Translations under genes and position numbers: made by a program
Shown: positions 1 to 11,799 of the stretch, in pieces
Layout of the letters: every line of letters begins with the position of its first letter
Position numbering within the stretch: the first letter of the stretch is position 1
The notes under the pieces: generated by a model
Seen by the model: only the letters and a program-made list of their open reading frames with translations
What the model was told of the DNA's origin: nothing
Database searches by the model: none
From: Notospermus geniculatus
Taxonomy: Eukaryota; Nemertea; Pilidiophora; Heteronemertea; Lineidae
Length of the DNA: 64,000 bases
Direction of reading: 5' to 3'
Assembly: GCA_002633025.1 (NCBI GenBank)
Contig: NMRB01000898.1
Location: forward strand, 81,373-145,372

Positions 1-1722
1 TATACAGGTCATACTACTTGGATCGAGATCAATCATAGGTAGAAACAGCACTGAGGATTTCCCAGGGTGTGTCCCTTGGTGGATACTCTGCATCAGTCCA
101 GACCAAGATGGCCTCCTCGAATGAAACAAGAGGGAGGTGTCCCAAAGAATATCAATGTCAGCAGTGGGATCTGACCTTTCCATTGCCATGAGCTCTTTGA
201 ATGTCAGAGGCAAGTCTCCAGTGTGTTGTGATTTGAAATGCCTAATGTTTATCCTGCCAAGTTTCTTGATCTCATCAGAGCTGACAGATACTCTCGGAAT
301 AGTTCTCTGCACAACTATCCCTGGAGTGTAAGTGGCAATAATGCCCATCCCATGAAAGGTATTGCAACCATCAATTGTTCTTACGTTGTGGTCTACGTTA
401 TCAGCAACGAATTGAACAAACTGACCGGGCAGATATTCAGGTAGTTCAACACCTGCTAAGGCAGCACTGCGCTGAAACCTTTGGACCTCCGCATATGAGC
501 AACCAAATCCATGTTCATGCAGGGTATCAACAAGGAATCTTGAACCGAACTTATGGTGCATCTGTTCGGCAAGGCCGAACTGAAGTGGTGCCATAATAGC
601 CCTGGGACGTGTTCCTTGCATGATGGCTTGACCAACAGAAGCCCTCTTCATTTCTGTATCCTTTCCTGTGAACAAAATACTCAATAACTGTCGCAAGGTT
701 GGGGGCAAATAACTAAGTGCCTTCAGTGGGTCTGTTAAATGATCTCCAGACGGATAAACATCACCAGAAGCGCAGGAATCCATCGACTTGATTTCACTTC
801 TTATGAGCTTTGCAGCAGTCTGAATTATACGCAATGTATCACTTCTAGAATCTATAGATCTTTGTTCCTTGAAGAATTCAAACAAAATTGTGGCAGCATT
901 GTCACGAAATGTTACAACATCTGGTTTACCATTCAACTGGCTGATCAAAATTCTGTCACCAAAATAATCACTTAGTCTTCTTTTCATGTGTTTCACGCTG
1001 AAAGCTTGGTGACCAGTTCCATGAAGAAAATCCTGCATTTTTTCAACAAGGTCACCAACTGTTAATTGTTCTTCATCATTTTCTTCAAAGTACAGGACAG
1101 TCTCTTGAAATGCTCGCTCTTTTTCTGCCATCTCGGGGCGCCCGGGGGTAGACCTACGCTTTGCGGCTGATGGCCCGGTTGAGGACGTCTGTTCAGGAAC
1201 ACCTTTGAGGGTGCGGAAATTGACACTACACCTTTGATGGTAAACAGCATCTGCTGCATGCAGATCAGGCGCATATGCAAGTCTGCCAGCAACTTCTTTC
1301 CCCCAATCGTCGTTTCTTTCATCACAAATAACAGAAATTGTTTTTGCAAAATCAATAGTCCGAACAGGGAAGACGTCACTTCCACGTTTGTTGTTTTTAT
1401 CTTTGTACTTTGCTGGCCTTCCACAAAACAAACAATGTTCACCAAAATTAAACTGTGGTGTCTCCGAGCGGAGGGTAACAGATGACGTTTCCGACACGGA
1501 TTCCTTTGTATCATGGACGATGCGGTTTTTTTCAGTGAAGTCCTTCCGACAGGCAGTATGCACACACTGTCCAGCTTCAACCCAAATATCACTTCCACGG
1601 GCTTTACTTGCTTTATTGACACCATCCCTCCCTTTTATGCCTAGTTTAACCATTGCTTGACCATTGGACAAACTATTGCCGCAGATTGCACAGGTTTCAA
1701 CCTCAGGGTTGATCTCATTATT
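1..1722 (-). CDS. Large 3' exon of an uncharacterised protein with two Cys/His clusters (partial, runs off window)
   Basis: Read on the minus strand, 574 codons are open from 1722 to the window edge with no stop. The exon begins just after a pyrimidine-rich acceptor (TCTTTTCAG, 1731-1723), so earlier exons lie to the right. Residues counted from the exon start show two zinc-site-like clusters: C11-x2-C14 with C53, H55 and C58, then C97-x2-C100 with H162-x2-C165. A later block at about residues 444-462 reads DHNVRTIDG then NTFHGMG, which resembles a multicopy family of uncharacterised proteins I recall from corals, amphioxus and hemichordates; that recollection is not checked. Such families are sometimes transposon-linked, but no transposase motif is visible here. 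No frameshift or stop interrupts the exon, so it is probably functional or young. Role unknown. Confidence 0.8.
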
Positions 1723-2358
1723 CTGAAAAGATAGATTAGGCCTATCCTGGTAAATCAAATGTCAATGATTCAACAACACTGCTAAAGAGACGTTGCAGTG
1801 CTAGGCCTACTGCATTTAAGTTGTAGATTATTGCCATCAAATCTTATTTGCTCATGCACTGGCTTCTATACCATCTAGGCCCTACAGGTACAGATTAGCC
1901 CACATATCATTAGGCTACATGTTGCCTCCATGCTGTGCGGTGATCTCATCATCCTCTGTACACAGCAAATGTACAGGGGTGTGGCTTATATTGATAGGCC
2001 GACACTAGGACCATTTGTCATGAAAAAGTTGTAATTATTTGTTTTCTGTTGTCATATTAACTTACCTGTGTGCTCTCTGACATGTGGAACAAGTTAGCAT
2101 GGCAAGTTCAAGTCTGAATCATTCAAATGTCAGAGAAAATGGAAGTATTGAAACTACAAGACATGCAAGATGAGTTGTTTAATTCATTTGTCTTAAGATG
2201 TTGCTGTAATTGTACAATAGATGGCAGGCTCGCATGATGCATGTGGTATCAGAACTTGAATGTTTCATGTTGGATGGAAGTGAGTAGCGATTGTCTTAAG
2301 AGGTAATGTCCCTTTTAAAACTTCGATCAACATTTCCAGATTCCTTTGATTGTGGGTG
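1723..2358. other. Presumed intron / upstream region of the left-edge gene
   Basis: The sequence upstream of the splice acceptor is AT-rich and full of stops. I see no convincing second exon; a matching donor was not identified, so intron length is unknown. Confidence 0.4.
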
Positions 2359-2403
2359 AGCTATTAGCATAAATAGGTTATTGATCTATTTATGCTATTA
2401 GCT
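2359..2403. repeat. Short perfect hairpin, 18-bp arms
   Basis: AGCTATTAGCATAAATAG at 2359-2376 is matched exactly by its reverse complement at 2386-2403, around a 9-base loop. It is probably a small MITE remnant. No gene is near enough to suggest a terminator. Confidence 0.7.
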
Positions 2404-3119
2404 AATTAGCACAGATGAATAAATTGATAATAATTACCTAAAGAGTAAAAATTTGTTTTAGGTAACCAGGTAAATGCATGGATCTTACTTTGACCTCACA
2501 GTGCTCTCTCCAAAGCCGTGCCGATATTAGGCCTTCATTAATTACTGGAGGGTAATTAGCTAAATTGGGTATGACGTAATGGCTAAAAAAGGAAGACAAT
2601 ATGTTTATTAAATTCCTTGACCTTGAAAACATATGGTTAGACACCATTTTTGTCATGTTTGGGCAATAATTGATTGAGTTACAGGCGTTTTTCAGTCTCA
2701 GGCCAATGGCCGAAGCTCATTAACATAATTATGCAATTTTGACCATTTTCCTCTGCTTGGATTTTTTTGGACTTTTACTATGTTATATAGTAGGGTCCCA
2801 GGATTTCAATGCAAGTTAAATCATTTCTGTTGCAATTTTGTCTAGGTCCAGCCTGAATTTCTCATAAATTGACTGGACTAATAATTATTCTAAATCTTAT
2901 TCTAAATCTAATTGCGTAATAGTATAGTTCCGCCAGACCGTGGAGCTTTTCCATGAGGTGTATCTATTTTTAACGCTCGGAATTCCATGGCTGACGTGAC
3001 ATCATCCGCCTCATGGGTTCCCCAGAGCTATTTATAGAATTTCCCGCGATTCTGCCCTGGACCTCTTGACCAGTGGCGCTGGCTGGTTGAAGGTAAATGG
3101 TACTCATAGTAGCCTAATA

Positions 3120-3411
3120 GCCGGTTCCCTCTAGAGTCCCTTTAAGATCTCCACCAATACACATGTAACAATTAAAATTACTACTAAAGTTTACAATGTC
3201 TGTTTCTAGCTCATTGAATAAGTCTATGCTTGAGTACACAGATCCCTCTGGGGGAATATAGCAAACACAAAACAATAAATCCCTGTCTAGGGGTAAAACA
3301 TTCTTATCGATCTTACACCATAATGAATGGTTGTTACCATTTTCCAAGAGAACACTATGATCATGAATCTCATCTTTGTATAGCGTAACGGGAGCGCCAG
3401 CGGGAGTGCAG
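3120..3411 (-). pseudogene. LINE endonuclease-domain fragment
   Basis: On the minus strand about 95 residues stay open and resemble the apurinic-type endonuclease domain at the N-terminus of ORF2 in CR1/Jockey-like non-LTR retrotransposons. The clearest marks are a VTLYKDEIHDHS stretch, the block LLFCVCYIPPEGSVY, and near the end GGDL, where functional copies have the catalytic GDFN-type motif. The Asp is present but the following residues diverge and the frame then ends. The first part of the domain and the whole reverse transcriptase are missing nearby, so this is a short dead fragment. Clade is not assigned. Confidence 0.7.
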
Positions 3412-4083
3412 CGGGAAAGACGGGAACCAGTCTACTATTTGCCTGAGGATGCCATTTCAATCGCGCTGTTAGTTTGCGCGGCATCCCTCTGCATGGAGTC
3501 TAAGTGTAGCATTGTGCAGAGGGTGGTGCTCCACAAATTGAACAGTGAGTTTTAGATCAGAAGCCTGGACGATTCACCCAATCCCGTCGCATGAGAAAAG
3601 CGGTCGAGCGGCAAAGCATCTTGATTTTGAAAAGGCGTCAATATGTTGCGGGCAGACAAATTTTGATCAGCGCAAGACTGAATGCAGTGTGCGTGCTATT
3701 GGAGAGTTCAGAAAATTATTGCTGGTGCCGCCATGGATACTGGTGCGGCGTTCTACATGTTCTAAAGCTGCATGAAAACTTCCTTATTTCTACAGGTTCG
3801 GAAACAGGGTCTGGTGACATGTACCTTAAAAGTCGTCATTTGTATTCGGCAATAGGCGACCCGAGCTTGTGGTCAACTCGCCAAAGCCCAATTTCTGGTC
3901 GCCAATGGAGAGAAAAAACGCTACTTTTCGAGCACTTGGCAGTATCTCTTGACAAGATCAAAGGTTTCTCATTCTGAGACTGATTTCATCTCAAGGCCCT
4001 TCAACATATTCAAATCACTGGAAGTCTCAAGTTGAGATGGAAATCTCAATTCGATGTATGTTTACCTTGACTTCGGGACAACA
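3412..4083. other. No supported feature
   Basis: A 128-codon open frame at 3591-3977 on the plus strand has no recognisable motif and no codon pattern that convinces me. Around 3975-4060 there are a few GAGAT/ATCTC words. Confidence 0.3.
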
Positions 4084-4200
4084 TGGGTCATATTAGTAAA
4101 GACTAGTAAATGCTTTTACTTGAATTTTCCAATACAAATACACTAGTTGGTGCTGTACAAATATGAAGTAAAAGCATTTGATATCTTTATTCATAGACCC
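4084..4200. repeat. Palindromic MITE, family A, copy 1
   Basis: The element opens with ATGGGTCATA and closes with TTCATAGACCC; both arms carry AAATGCTTTTACTT or its complement. A close copy with better arms is at 29521-29634. The total length is about 115 bp and the loop contains a GTACAA motif. It has no coding capacity. Confidence 0.8.
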
Positions 4201-4717
4201 AATGCTCACGTTGAGATGATTTTTTTCTTTCAAAATTTTCCCAAATCCCCTTAGGCCCCCGGCACCTTCGACCGCCTGCAACCACCGCCTTCGGCGGTCC
4301 TGAACCCCGCCCCGCAAAAAATTATGCATGGATCCGCGCCTGCCGTTGCAAGGGTACCAAAGAACCCGAGCATTTCCAATTCGAGCATCCCAATCCAGAC
4401 TACTTTTTTTGATCATTATAACTATTGAGAACATCATACGTGTATTTTTTTCCATTAAAGCAAGGTTCATTGGCACACGGAATTGGTCCGGTTCATGTCC
4501 GTAAAAAATCTATCAAATGGACTTCAGCGTTGTCGTATCCGGAAAACTAGGAGCGAACGGACTGGAAACGGATTAGATTCGTGTACCACTGAACCTTGCT
4601 CAAGTGAGTATTAAAAAAATGATATTTGGCCAAATTTCAAACTTTTGCCAAAAACACAGTTGTGTAATGCTTTCAAGTTTTATGGTGTTAAAAGGTGTCC
4701 CAGTGGCCCTAGATTAT

Positions 4718-4915
4718 CAGTGTTCTAGCCAGAAATTTTTCCAAACAGCGTGGGATGACTGCATTTTCCTATGATTTTAAGGCCCTGGATTTTCAAACAG
4801 GGTGGTGTAATAGAAAATGCATGGCAAGTTACATTTTTAAACAGGGCGGTAAAATGACCTCTGAATTTTGAACAGGGTGGTACCGCCCTGTAAAACTGGC
4901 CTGGCTAGAACACCG
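4718..4915. mobile_element. 198-bp non-autonomous TIR element (hAT-like ends)
   Basis: The terminal inverted repeats are CAGTGTTCTAGCCAG (4718-4732) and CTGGCTAGAACACCG (4901-4915), with one mismatch. GATTAT abuts both ends (4712-4717 and 4916-4921), a 6-bp target duplication. A CAGTG start is common in hAT elements, though hAT duplications are usually 8 bp, so the superfamily is uncertain. The interior has three degenerate AACAGGGTGGT units. Confidence 0.75.
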
Positions 4916-5010
4916 GATTATGCGTATGAAAAGAAAAAGTACGTGGCTATGAAAAATATTCATGGAGATATGCCGGAAAATTAGCTGGGCATTTATTTTT
5001 GACTAAGGGT

Positions 5011-5085
5011 GTACATTTGCAATGTAAAAAATAACATTAGCGTTAGCGTGAACGTTAGCGGAGCGATTTCTTAACCTCTCGATTA
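5011..5085. repeat. Half copy of the palindromic MITE at 8196
   Basis: Loop and right arm of the 8196-8331 element (TTAGCGTTAGCG, then GATTTCTTAACCTCTCGA) are present, but the left arm is absent. Just upstream, 4985-5015 matches 15156-15190 in inverted orientation. Confidence 0.7.
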
Positions 5086-5311
5086 TTGACTACCGACGTT
5101 ATGTTACACGAACACTTTTACATACTGAATGTTGATGATGCCGAATACAGGAAACACAGTGCCACTAGATCAGACTAAAATGCACTGCATTTATGAGGGA
5201 CCCGCTGACTTTTCATCCCGGCATGGTGGCGCTGCGAGCAGTAGTACAGACGGCGCTAAATAGTGACAAAACAATAGAATGCAAAAACGTCCCGTCACGA
5301 CAACTTTGACG

Positions 5312-5518
5312 CAACCTGTTGTTGTTGTTTTATTAAAAAAATGTGCATTTTATGGAAATGGTCGATGACAGTTTTACGATTCTCGTTACCTATCGAAAAT
5401 TTTTATGAAAGTGGGTGTTCAGTTTTACACATCTAGCGGTATGATTTTACGATTCACGTGCTGTGTTCTTACGAAATTCGGCGAAGTGCAATTTTTTAAT
5501 AAAAAACAACAACCGGTT
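5312..5518. repeat. Short inverted-repeat element
   Basis: TTGTTGTTTTATTAAAAAAA (5315 region) and TTTTTTAATAAAAAACAACA (5492 region) form imperfect arms about 30 bp long around a 150-bp interior with no reading frame. The rest of 5086-6489 holds nothing I can support. Confidence 0.5.
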
Positions 5519-6489
5519 ATATAAAACGTGAAAATTTTACAAACTGCAATGTTTTTGCGAAACTATTTGTAACACGCAGTAAAACAGGGACGAAACATGA
5601 AAATAAAGGCACAACCGTTAACAGCGCATCTAACATGTCTAAGTGTGTTGGTTTTAAGGTTCCCCATTGAAAAATCTGTTTGTAAATTATGTAATGTGAC
5701 TGCTGTCCAATGGGATATCATTCGAAACTTCCGAAGGCAACTGCTCGGCAATTTCCGTGACAACTCGCATTTCCCCTCGGACACAATTCCAAGGCAGCCA
5801 TCTTGAATGCGCAACGATTCCTTTCAGTTTCTGTGGGTTTGAATGCGGTTCGCCTGATCACACCTGCAGCACCCTACGCATGAACTAACTAGGTCACACA
5901 GAAACGGTGCGTTATTGGATCAATAATTGGCAGATTGGGTGAGGATGCCGGTACGTTTATATATAATGCCTCAACTTATCCAGTAAATAAGGTTGAACAT
6001 CTTAACAGGCCAAAATTCTGCCAAAATAGTCCCACGGTCGGTCACGTGGGTTTGTTGATAAACAATATGGCTGCCTTGCACTTGTGTCCGAGGTGAAATG
6101 CGCCGCCCAGTGGGCAGATAAGCACTTCGCCTCAGGTCGTTCCGAATGATGGGATATGTGCGATCTGCCCGAAATTTCTTTTTTCTAAGCTTTTTTGTAG
6201 GCTTGCAAAACCTTGGCTCTGCTGTGGAGATAGCCTGATGATACTGGTTCCAAACAACTGGAACGATCTCTAGTTACGTCGTGTTCCAAGAACCAAATCG
6301 ATACCTCCATATAGCGGGTGGGATTACTTGATCAATATTGACGCACTTGCTCGTCGTGCAAATTTTGCGGACGTCGATGAAAGCTGTTTTCTAAATAGAC
6401 GGCCCCGCGCACCGCGGCCGAGGGAAGCGGTATTTTCTCCCCAGTTTTTACGGCTGTTTTAGATTTCACCCTCCATATGAATATGGTAG

Positions 6490-6611
6490 TAGGGAGGTTT
6501 CGCAAGCGCCCGGTTAGGCCACACGACGACGTTTATGTATTGTTTGGGCATAGCCACACAATAAATAAACGCCGTCGTAGGGCCTAACCGGGCGCTTGCG
6601 AAACCTCCCTA
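6490..6611. repeat. AGGGAGGTT-family palindromic MITE (copy with GC-rich arms)
   Basis: Arms of about 31 bp run from TAGGGAGGTTTCGCAAGCGC to the complement ending in CCTCCCTA. The inner part is also inverted (ACGACGTTTAT / ATAAACGCCGTCGT). The outer 10 bp are shared with elements at 40411 and 48198 but the inner arms differ. Confidence 0.85.
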
Positions 6612-6780
6612 TTAATGAATATCGCTACTACGTACACCCAGCAGCAGTGTTTCCCCATTCTTTTAGTCAATTTTTGGCGTTGCCGAAAGGTTACGGTACG
6701 TCATCAGATTGTGTGCATCTATTATTAGATTCCTCCTCAGATATGGAGGTACTCTAATGCAACGCTGGTAATCCCATTGG

Positions 6781-7039
6781 AGGGAGTATGAAATAAAAGT
6801 GGAAAATAAGAAGTGGGATGTTTTGGAATTTTGCTAGAATTTTTCAATTTCTGAAATTGTGAGAAAAATTTTTCCCATTTTGAGAAATTTTCTTAAAATG
6901 ACATCACATTTTGTCCGACTTTTCGTGCGATATTTCTCAAAATGGAAAAAAAAATTCTCCCAATTTGAGAAGTTGAAAAATTAGCGCAAAATGCCAAAAT
7001 TCCCCACTTGTTATTTTCCACTTTTATTTCTTACTCCCT
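6781..7039. repeat. Palindromic element with AGGGAGTA ends
   Basis: AGGGAGTATGAAATAAAAGT at the left is answered by ACTTTTATTTCTTACTCCCT at the right. The interior also folds (TTTTGAGAAATTT and its complement). ATTGG lies immediately before (6776-6780) and one base after (7041-7045), a possible target duplication. Confidence 0.75.
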
Positions 7040-8194
7040 TATTGGTAATAATGAATCAAATTCTCGTGAATCAACAGACTATGCTACTGCTTTTTGTTTC
7101 AATGTTTTTTTTGTATTTCTTTCATTTGAATAAAAATCACTGCATAGAAAAGAAACACCAGGGCTGAAGCAGAGCATTATTAGCCCCAGTTTCGCAGCCA
7201 AACTTCAATAGAATACACAGGTAGATGGCATTACAAACACAAAAGTAAATAGAACAAATGGACAACTAGATGTAACAACATAAATAAGGAAGATGACAAC
7301 TTAACACTCAGGCTACCGTTCTCGCATTTTTTGCATTTTAACGTTTGTCCGGGGGTCCAGATTGACTGACTCTAAAGAGCAAATCTGACTAGTTGTGACA
7401 AAATGGCCACATCTCCGGAACAGAAACAGCTACGACGACGCGACTGGCGGCAAAAGAAAGAGGAGAAAAAAGTAGTCAAACGACAAATTTTCAGACGCGT
7501 ACGAGCAACGGTTATCGAGATATAGACGTTTCAAGATTGGCAACCTTACGAAAACGTAGGTGGAATGTGACTATTTCGTCACAACTTGCATCTTTGGCTC
7601 TGGCCTGTTCCTCTCACAGACATTTTGGAACAAGCAAACCTATATGAGGTCGTGGCCCATTTCGTTGCCTCCAGAATGAGTGGCTTTGCGCCAGTTTTGG
7701 CTGCAATTTCGCGGAGCTAGGCGCCTTTTTGTCAACACACGCGAGATTCATGATGCACAATCTACACTTTTCAAATTAATCCAGTAGCGAAAGTGTTAAA
7801 ATAAACTAAAAGAGAAGTTAAGAAATGAACAGATGAGTACCAAAATTGGCTTGTTCGTGGCGGTGTCAAATTACTTTAAGTTAAGTGTTGTGATCCATAA
7901 AGCAGTGCTAACTTGATATGATCTGTTGCTTAGGAAAAATGAAGTGAGATTGAATCCAGGTAGCGCTTTCAACCCATTGAAGAGGACCTGACGTTCAGGA
8001 TAAGTAAATGACCATGATGACAGTGAAGAAAAACACGTGAAGTAGTTTGAGAGGGGCTTCAATGTTTTCTTGACATACATGTACATGCACAATATAAGTT
8101 AACCTGATTTTTTTTGAGGTCGATATTTTTTATTTTGACGATTAGTTTTCAAACGAATTTGACGTTTTACGCAAACCAAGTAGGCCTAGTGCGA
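7040..8194. other. No supported gene
   Basis: A 40-codon frame at 7403-7525 has a reasonable start context and a basic composition, but nothing supports it as a gene. The rest is unassigned AT-rich DNA. Confidence 0.3.
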
Positions 8195-8195
8195 T

Positions 8196-8331
8196 AATCG
8201 AGAGGTTAAGAAATCGCACTGTTAACGGTAACACTAACGCGAACGTTATTTTGTACATTGCAAATGTACGGCAGAAATAGCGTTAGCGTTAGTGTTATCG
8301 TTAACGGAGCGGTTTCTTTAACCTCTCGATT
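8196..8331. repeat. AGAGGTTAAGAAATC palindromic MITE
   Basis: AATCGAGAGGTTAAGAAATC opens and GTTTCTTTAACCTCTCGATT closes a fold-back of about 60-bp arms, both carrying GTTAGTGTTA-like words. A half copy is at 5011-5085 and a related element with similar ends is at 48198. Confidence 0.8.
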
Positions 8332-8790
8332 GTGATTGTGACGTTCACAGTAATCTAACAAACACACTGAACGACTGATGAATAAAACATAGGTGAATAT
8401 CATGTCATATGACGTGTGACGAGTATGGAAAAATTGTGACCACACTGTTAGAAATTATTAATTTTACAGTAGTAATTTTACAAAAAATGCCTGCAGCAGA
8501 GTTCCCAGCACTTTCTGTAAATTTACATAATTTTTTATGGTATGATTCATGTTTTCCTGTATTGGTTGGACTCCATTGGACATCCCATTATGATGCCTTC
8601 TGAGAGCAGTAATGAAAATATAATTTGGTCAGCCTCCAGTCAAGTCTCTGTTAACATTTATTTAAGTCTGTAATTTTCCAGATCAAGTCTGCACAGATTT
8701 TCTATAAAATCTTCTGTCATTTCTAACAGTGCAGAAACGTCTTTTGGGATCTTGTCCAAATTCTGTATGACTCGTCCCGTCCGAATTACA

Positions 8791-9397
8791 GTATACACGC
8801 TTCCTATAATTGTGCTGCCCCCTTTTAATAGTTTTTGAATCAACAGGAAGTGACGTAAATGGAGGATTTGCTGCTGCTGATCATGATCATGGGCGTAGGC
8901 CTAGGCCTTCATACACGACCTTTCGCCGGTAGGCCTAGCCGTGTGGGCCTAGTAGGCCTACATAGTAGGCCTAGCCTGCACATCTCATGCCTACAATTCG
9001 TCCCGGCCTTCATTCATTAGGCCTAGCAGCACGCGCTAGCCTACCGGCAACCTCAGCCGAGTAAGCCTAAGTTACCTTGGTTACATGTGCACTCATGCAC
9101 TGGCACTGCAGTGATGCAATGCATGCCAAACGAGTGATGACGGTGACATGACGTCGACGAATTCCGCTCTGTATTCATCAAAGAAATGAAACAACACACT
9201 CAATTAACGTGTCATTGAATTACATGTCAGTACTTGTTGACAACCATAACGTGAACATTGATCTAAAAAACTAGGCCTACCAAGAAACTGCATCCAAATC
9301 AGTGAGCCGTGTGAAAGTGAAACTCCATGTTTGCATGGTTGTCATGTCAGCCTCCTCCATTTACGTCACTTCCTGTTGTTTTTAGGAAGCGTGTATA
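8791..9397. repeat. Inverted-repeat element carrying an ETS-CRE composite motif in each arm
   Basis: GTATACACGCTTCCTA (8791) and its counterpart ending at 9397 bracket arms in which ACAGGAAGTGACGTAA (8843-8858) and its complement (9361-9376) match. The interior is crowded with TAGGCCTA-type words (8890-9070). A short minus-strand frame (8658-8843) crosses the left arm, but I could not support it as a gene. Confidence 0.6.
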
Positions 9398-9511
9398 GAA
9401 ACTGTCGTGGTGTAGTTATTACTCAGTGAGAATGGACCTCTGTGATATGACATCGTACCATGGTCCCATCCCACGGGACTACACCGTGGATGTCAACTAA
9501 TAACAGACAAA

Positions 9512-10425
9512 CGTACAGGCATTGACAGATGTTTATCTACACTTTGTATCTTGAATATTTCAAATACCACCGAACCAATTTTGATGCGGTTTGTTGCATA
9601 TGAAAGGAAAACGTGTTGGTCACATTTCTGCATCAAAATTTTGGAAATTTCGAAATATCAAAATTATGTAATTGCTTGTCAGAAAAAATCTCGAAAATCA
9701 ACACCTTTTATTTTGTGATTATATTTTCATTTTTGTAGTAGTTCTGATAGAAGGGAAGTTTCTAAGGATTTTGGTGCTATTTTCATCAAAATCTATCGAG
9801 TGGTTACTGAGATATTTGAGATTATCAAAATTTTGATATTTTGAGATTTTCGCGTTTTTCAAGAAATTTTCATACCATTGGATAAAGCTAACATCAGATA
9901 ACAGGTTTACGTTATTTTGAAACTTTTTTGGGTTAACTGTGCAGAAATATCCTAATATCAAAATGTTGATATTTTGAAAAATGTGTGTAAATTCTAACCA
10001 GTTCATGCGAATCATCCAAAATTTCCATAATTTTATGATTTGAGGTCAGCTCTATCTACTGACACCAAAATTTTGTGAAAAATCGTGAAAATCTCAAAAT
10101 CTCAAAATATTGATAATCTCAAATATCTCGGCAACCACTCGACAGATTTTGATGAAACCAGCACCAAAGTCCTTAGAAACTTCCATTCTGTCAGAAACAC
10201 TATAAAAATAAAAATATAATCACAAAATAAAAGGTGTTGATTTTCGAGATTTTTTCTGACAAGCAATTACATAATTTTGATATTTCGAAATTCCCAAAAT
10301 TTTGATGCAGATATGTGACCAACAAGTTTTCCTTTTATATGCAACAAACCGCATCAAATTTGGTTCGGTGGTATTTGAAATATTCAAGATACAAAGTGTA
10401 GATAAACATCTGTCAATGCCTGTAC
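9512..10425. repeat. ~0.9-kb fold-back element, family F copy 1
   Basis: GTACAGGCATTGACAGATGT at the left end and its complement at the right end begin arms of roughly 450 bp that match along most of their length around a centre near 9968. Both arms are rich in ATATTTTGATATTTTGAG. Relatives are at 13590-13930 (half) and 49233-50008. Confidence 0.85.
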
Positions 10426-10426
10426 A

Positions 10427-10649
10427 TCCCTTATAAAAATTTCTGAATGGTTTTGACCGGTATACCAGTTGATACCAGTCGATACCAGTCAAAACCATTC
10501 AAAACCAATCAAGTGGTAAATGTACCAGTCAGGCTGTCTCATAATACACCCCAAATACCAGTCAGTTAGTAGGCCTACCAGTCAAATACCACTCAAATTA
10601 CCGGTCGGTTTACCAGTCATTTACCGGTGAAAGTTTTTTTTATAAGGGA
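10427..10649. repeat. MITE with TCCCTTATAAAAA ends and TACCAGTC interior repeats
   Basis: TCCCTTATAAAAA at the left and TTTTTTATAAGGGA at the right form the terminal inverted repeats. Between them TACCAGTC or a near variant occurs about ten times. The element abuts fold-back 9512-10425. Confidence 0.75.
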
Positions 10650-11552
10650 TCGGTCCAAGGAAAACTTCTTGAAAAGAAACGTTTCCGATTTCGTTTCCGT
10701 TTCCGATATCCACAACTGAAACCAATGACTGTGACTGTGAAACCGGCTACTGTTCAGTGGGTCCGGGTTTTAATGGTTGTGGCCTAGTCTCTGGAGAGTA
10801 GGCCTTCATTACAAGCCTGTCTACACAATCAACACTTTTGCAACAAAAGTTGCAGGTCCAGTCCACACTGCGAAACAAACCTAAAGCAACCTCGGTGTTT
10901 TAGAAATGTTGCAGCTGGATGTTTTGGAAATGTTGACGGTGTAGACAGGCCTTTAAGGCCAATGTTACATTTCACATATTGGGCCTACATTATTAGGCCT
11001 AGCCATACACATTCTCCAGAAATAAGCCCCCACCAACCATGTTATTGTCGCACAAAAATATTGATGATTTTTCGAGGCTATTGCTGGTTATGAATATCAA
11101 CATATCCTTTTTGAATTGAGATTTACGCAATGAAAATGATAATCAGAATGCTTTTGTCATCGAGACACACTTTGTTTTCTTTTATGTGAATATTGATCGA
11201 TTAAATTTCTAAACCTGCATATAGAGATTAACAGTTTTTAGCAGTATTCGTTGATTGTCAATCAATATGCAACAGAAGGCCCTAGCGCCCGACAAACAGT
11301 TTCAACTGGCGAAAAACACTTTGTGCAAGTTCGATTCATTATATAAGGGCTCTCTATTCCTTGACAAACAAAGTTCTCTCCCTCACACTGAAGCTTGTGA
11401 CATGCTGAGGAGTGCCGGTTTATTTCATACCATCAACATCCAAAGATGTCCAAATTGATGATTTGTCGGGTCCACGATAATATTAATTGTGAGAATCAAA
11501 TATTATCAATACATGTACATGTAGTGCAAACACAATAACCCTTTTTGGCGCA

Positions 11553-11726
11553 GGTGTAACGTTTTTCAGTGTGGCCGTTTTTCTGCGTGATTCCCATTGT
11601 TCGGAACACACTGGGAAACAAACTCACTGTTTCTGTGTGTGTCGCTCATTGTCAAGTCGCCGCTTATTCCGTCAATCTACTGTAATGTCACACTGGCACA
11701 CAGGCCACACTGAAAAACGTTACACC
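11553..11726. repeat. GGTGTAACGTTTTT palindromic MITE, copy 1
   Basis: GGTGTAACGTTTTTCAGTGT is matched by ACACTGAAAAACGTTACACC at the right end. The second copy is at 33056-33228. Between 10650 and 11552 nothing else is supported. Confidence 0.8.
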
Positions 11727-11799
11727 AGAAAAAAGTTAAAGTTTGGGTTTATAGTCTGATATCAACAACGGTAGAGGTGTCATCCGACTTTACACTTTA

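Noticed and set aside
3545-3977. 128-codon plus-strand frame
   Set aside because: No motif, no splice or promoter context, composition not coding-like.
7403-7525. 40-codon small frame with ATG in good context
   Set aside because: Basic low-complexity composition and no further evidence.
8658-8843. 61-codon minus-strand frame with a plausible helical composition
   Set aside because: Begins at TTG inside the inverted repeat and lacks an ATG; no family recognised.
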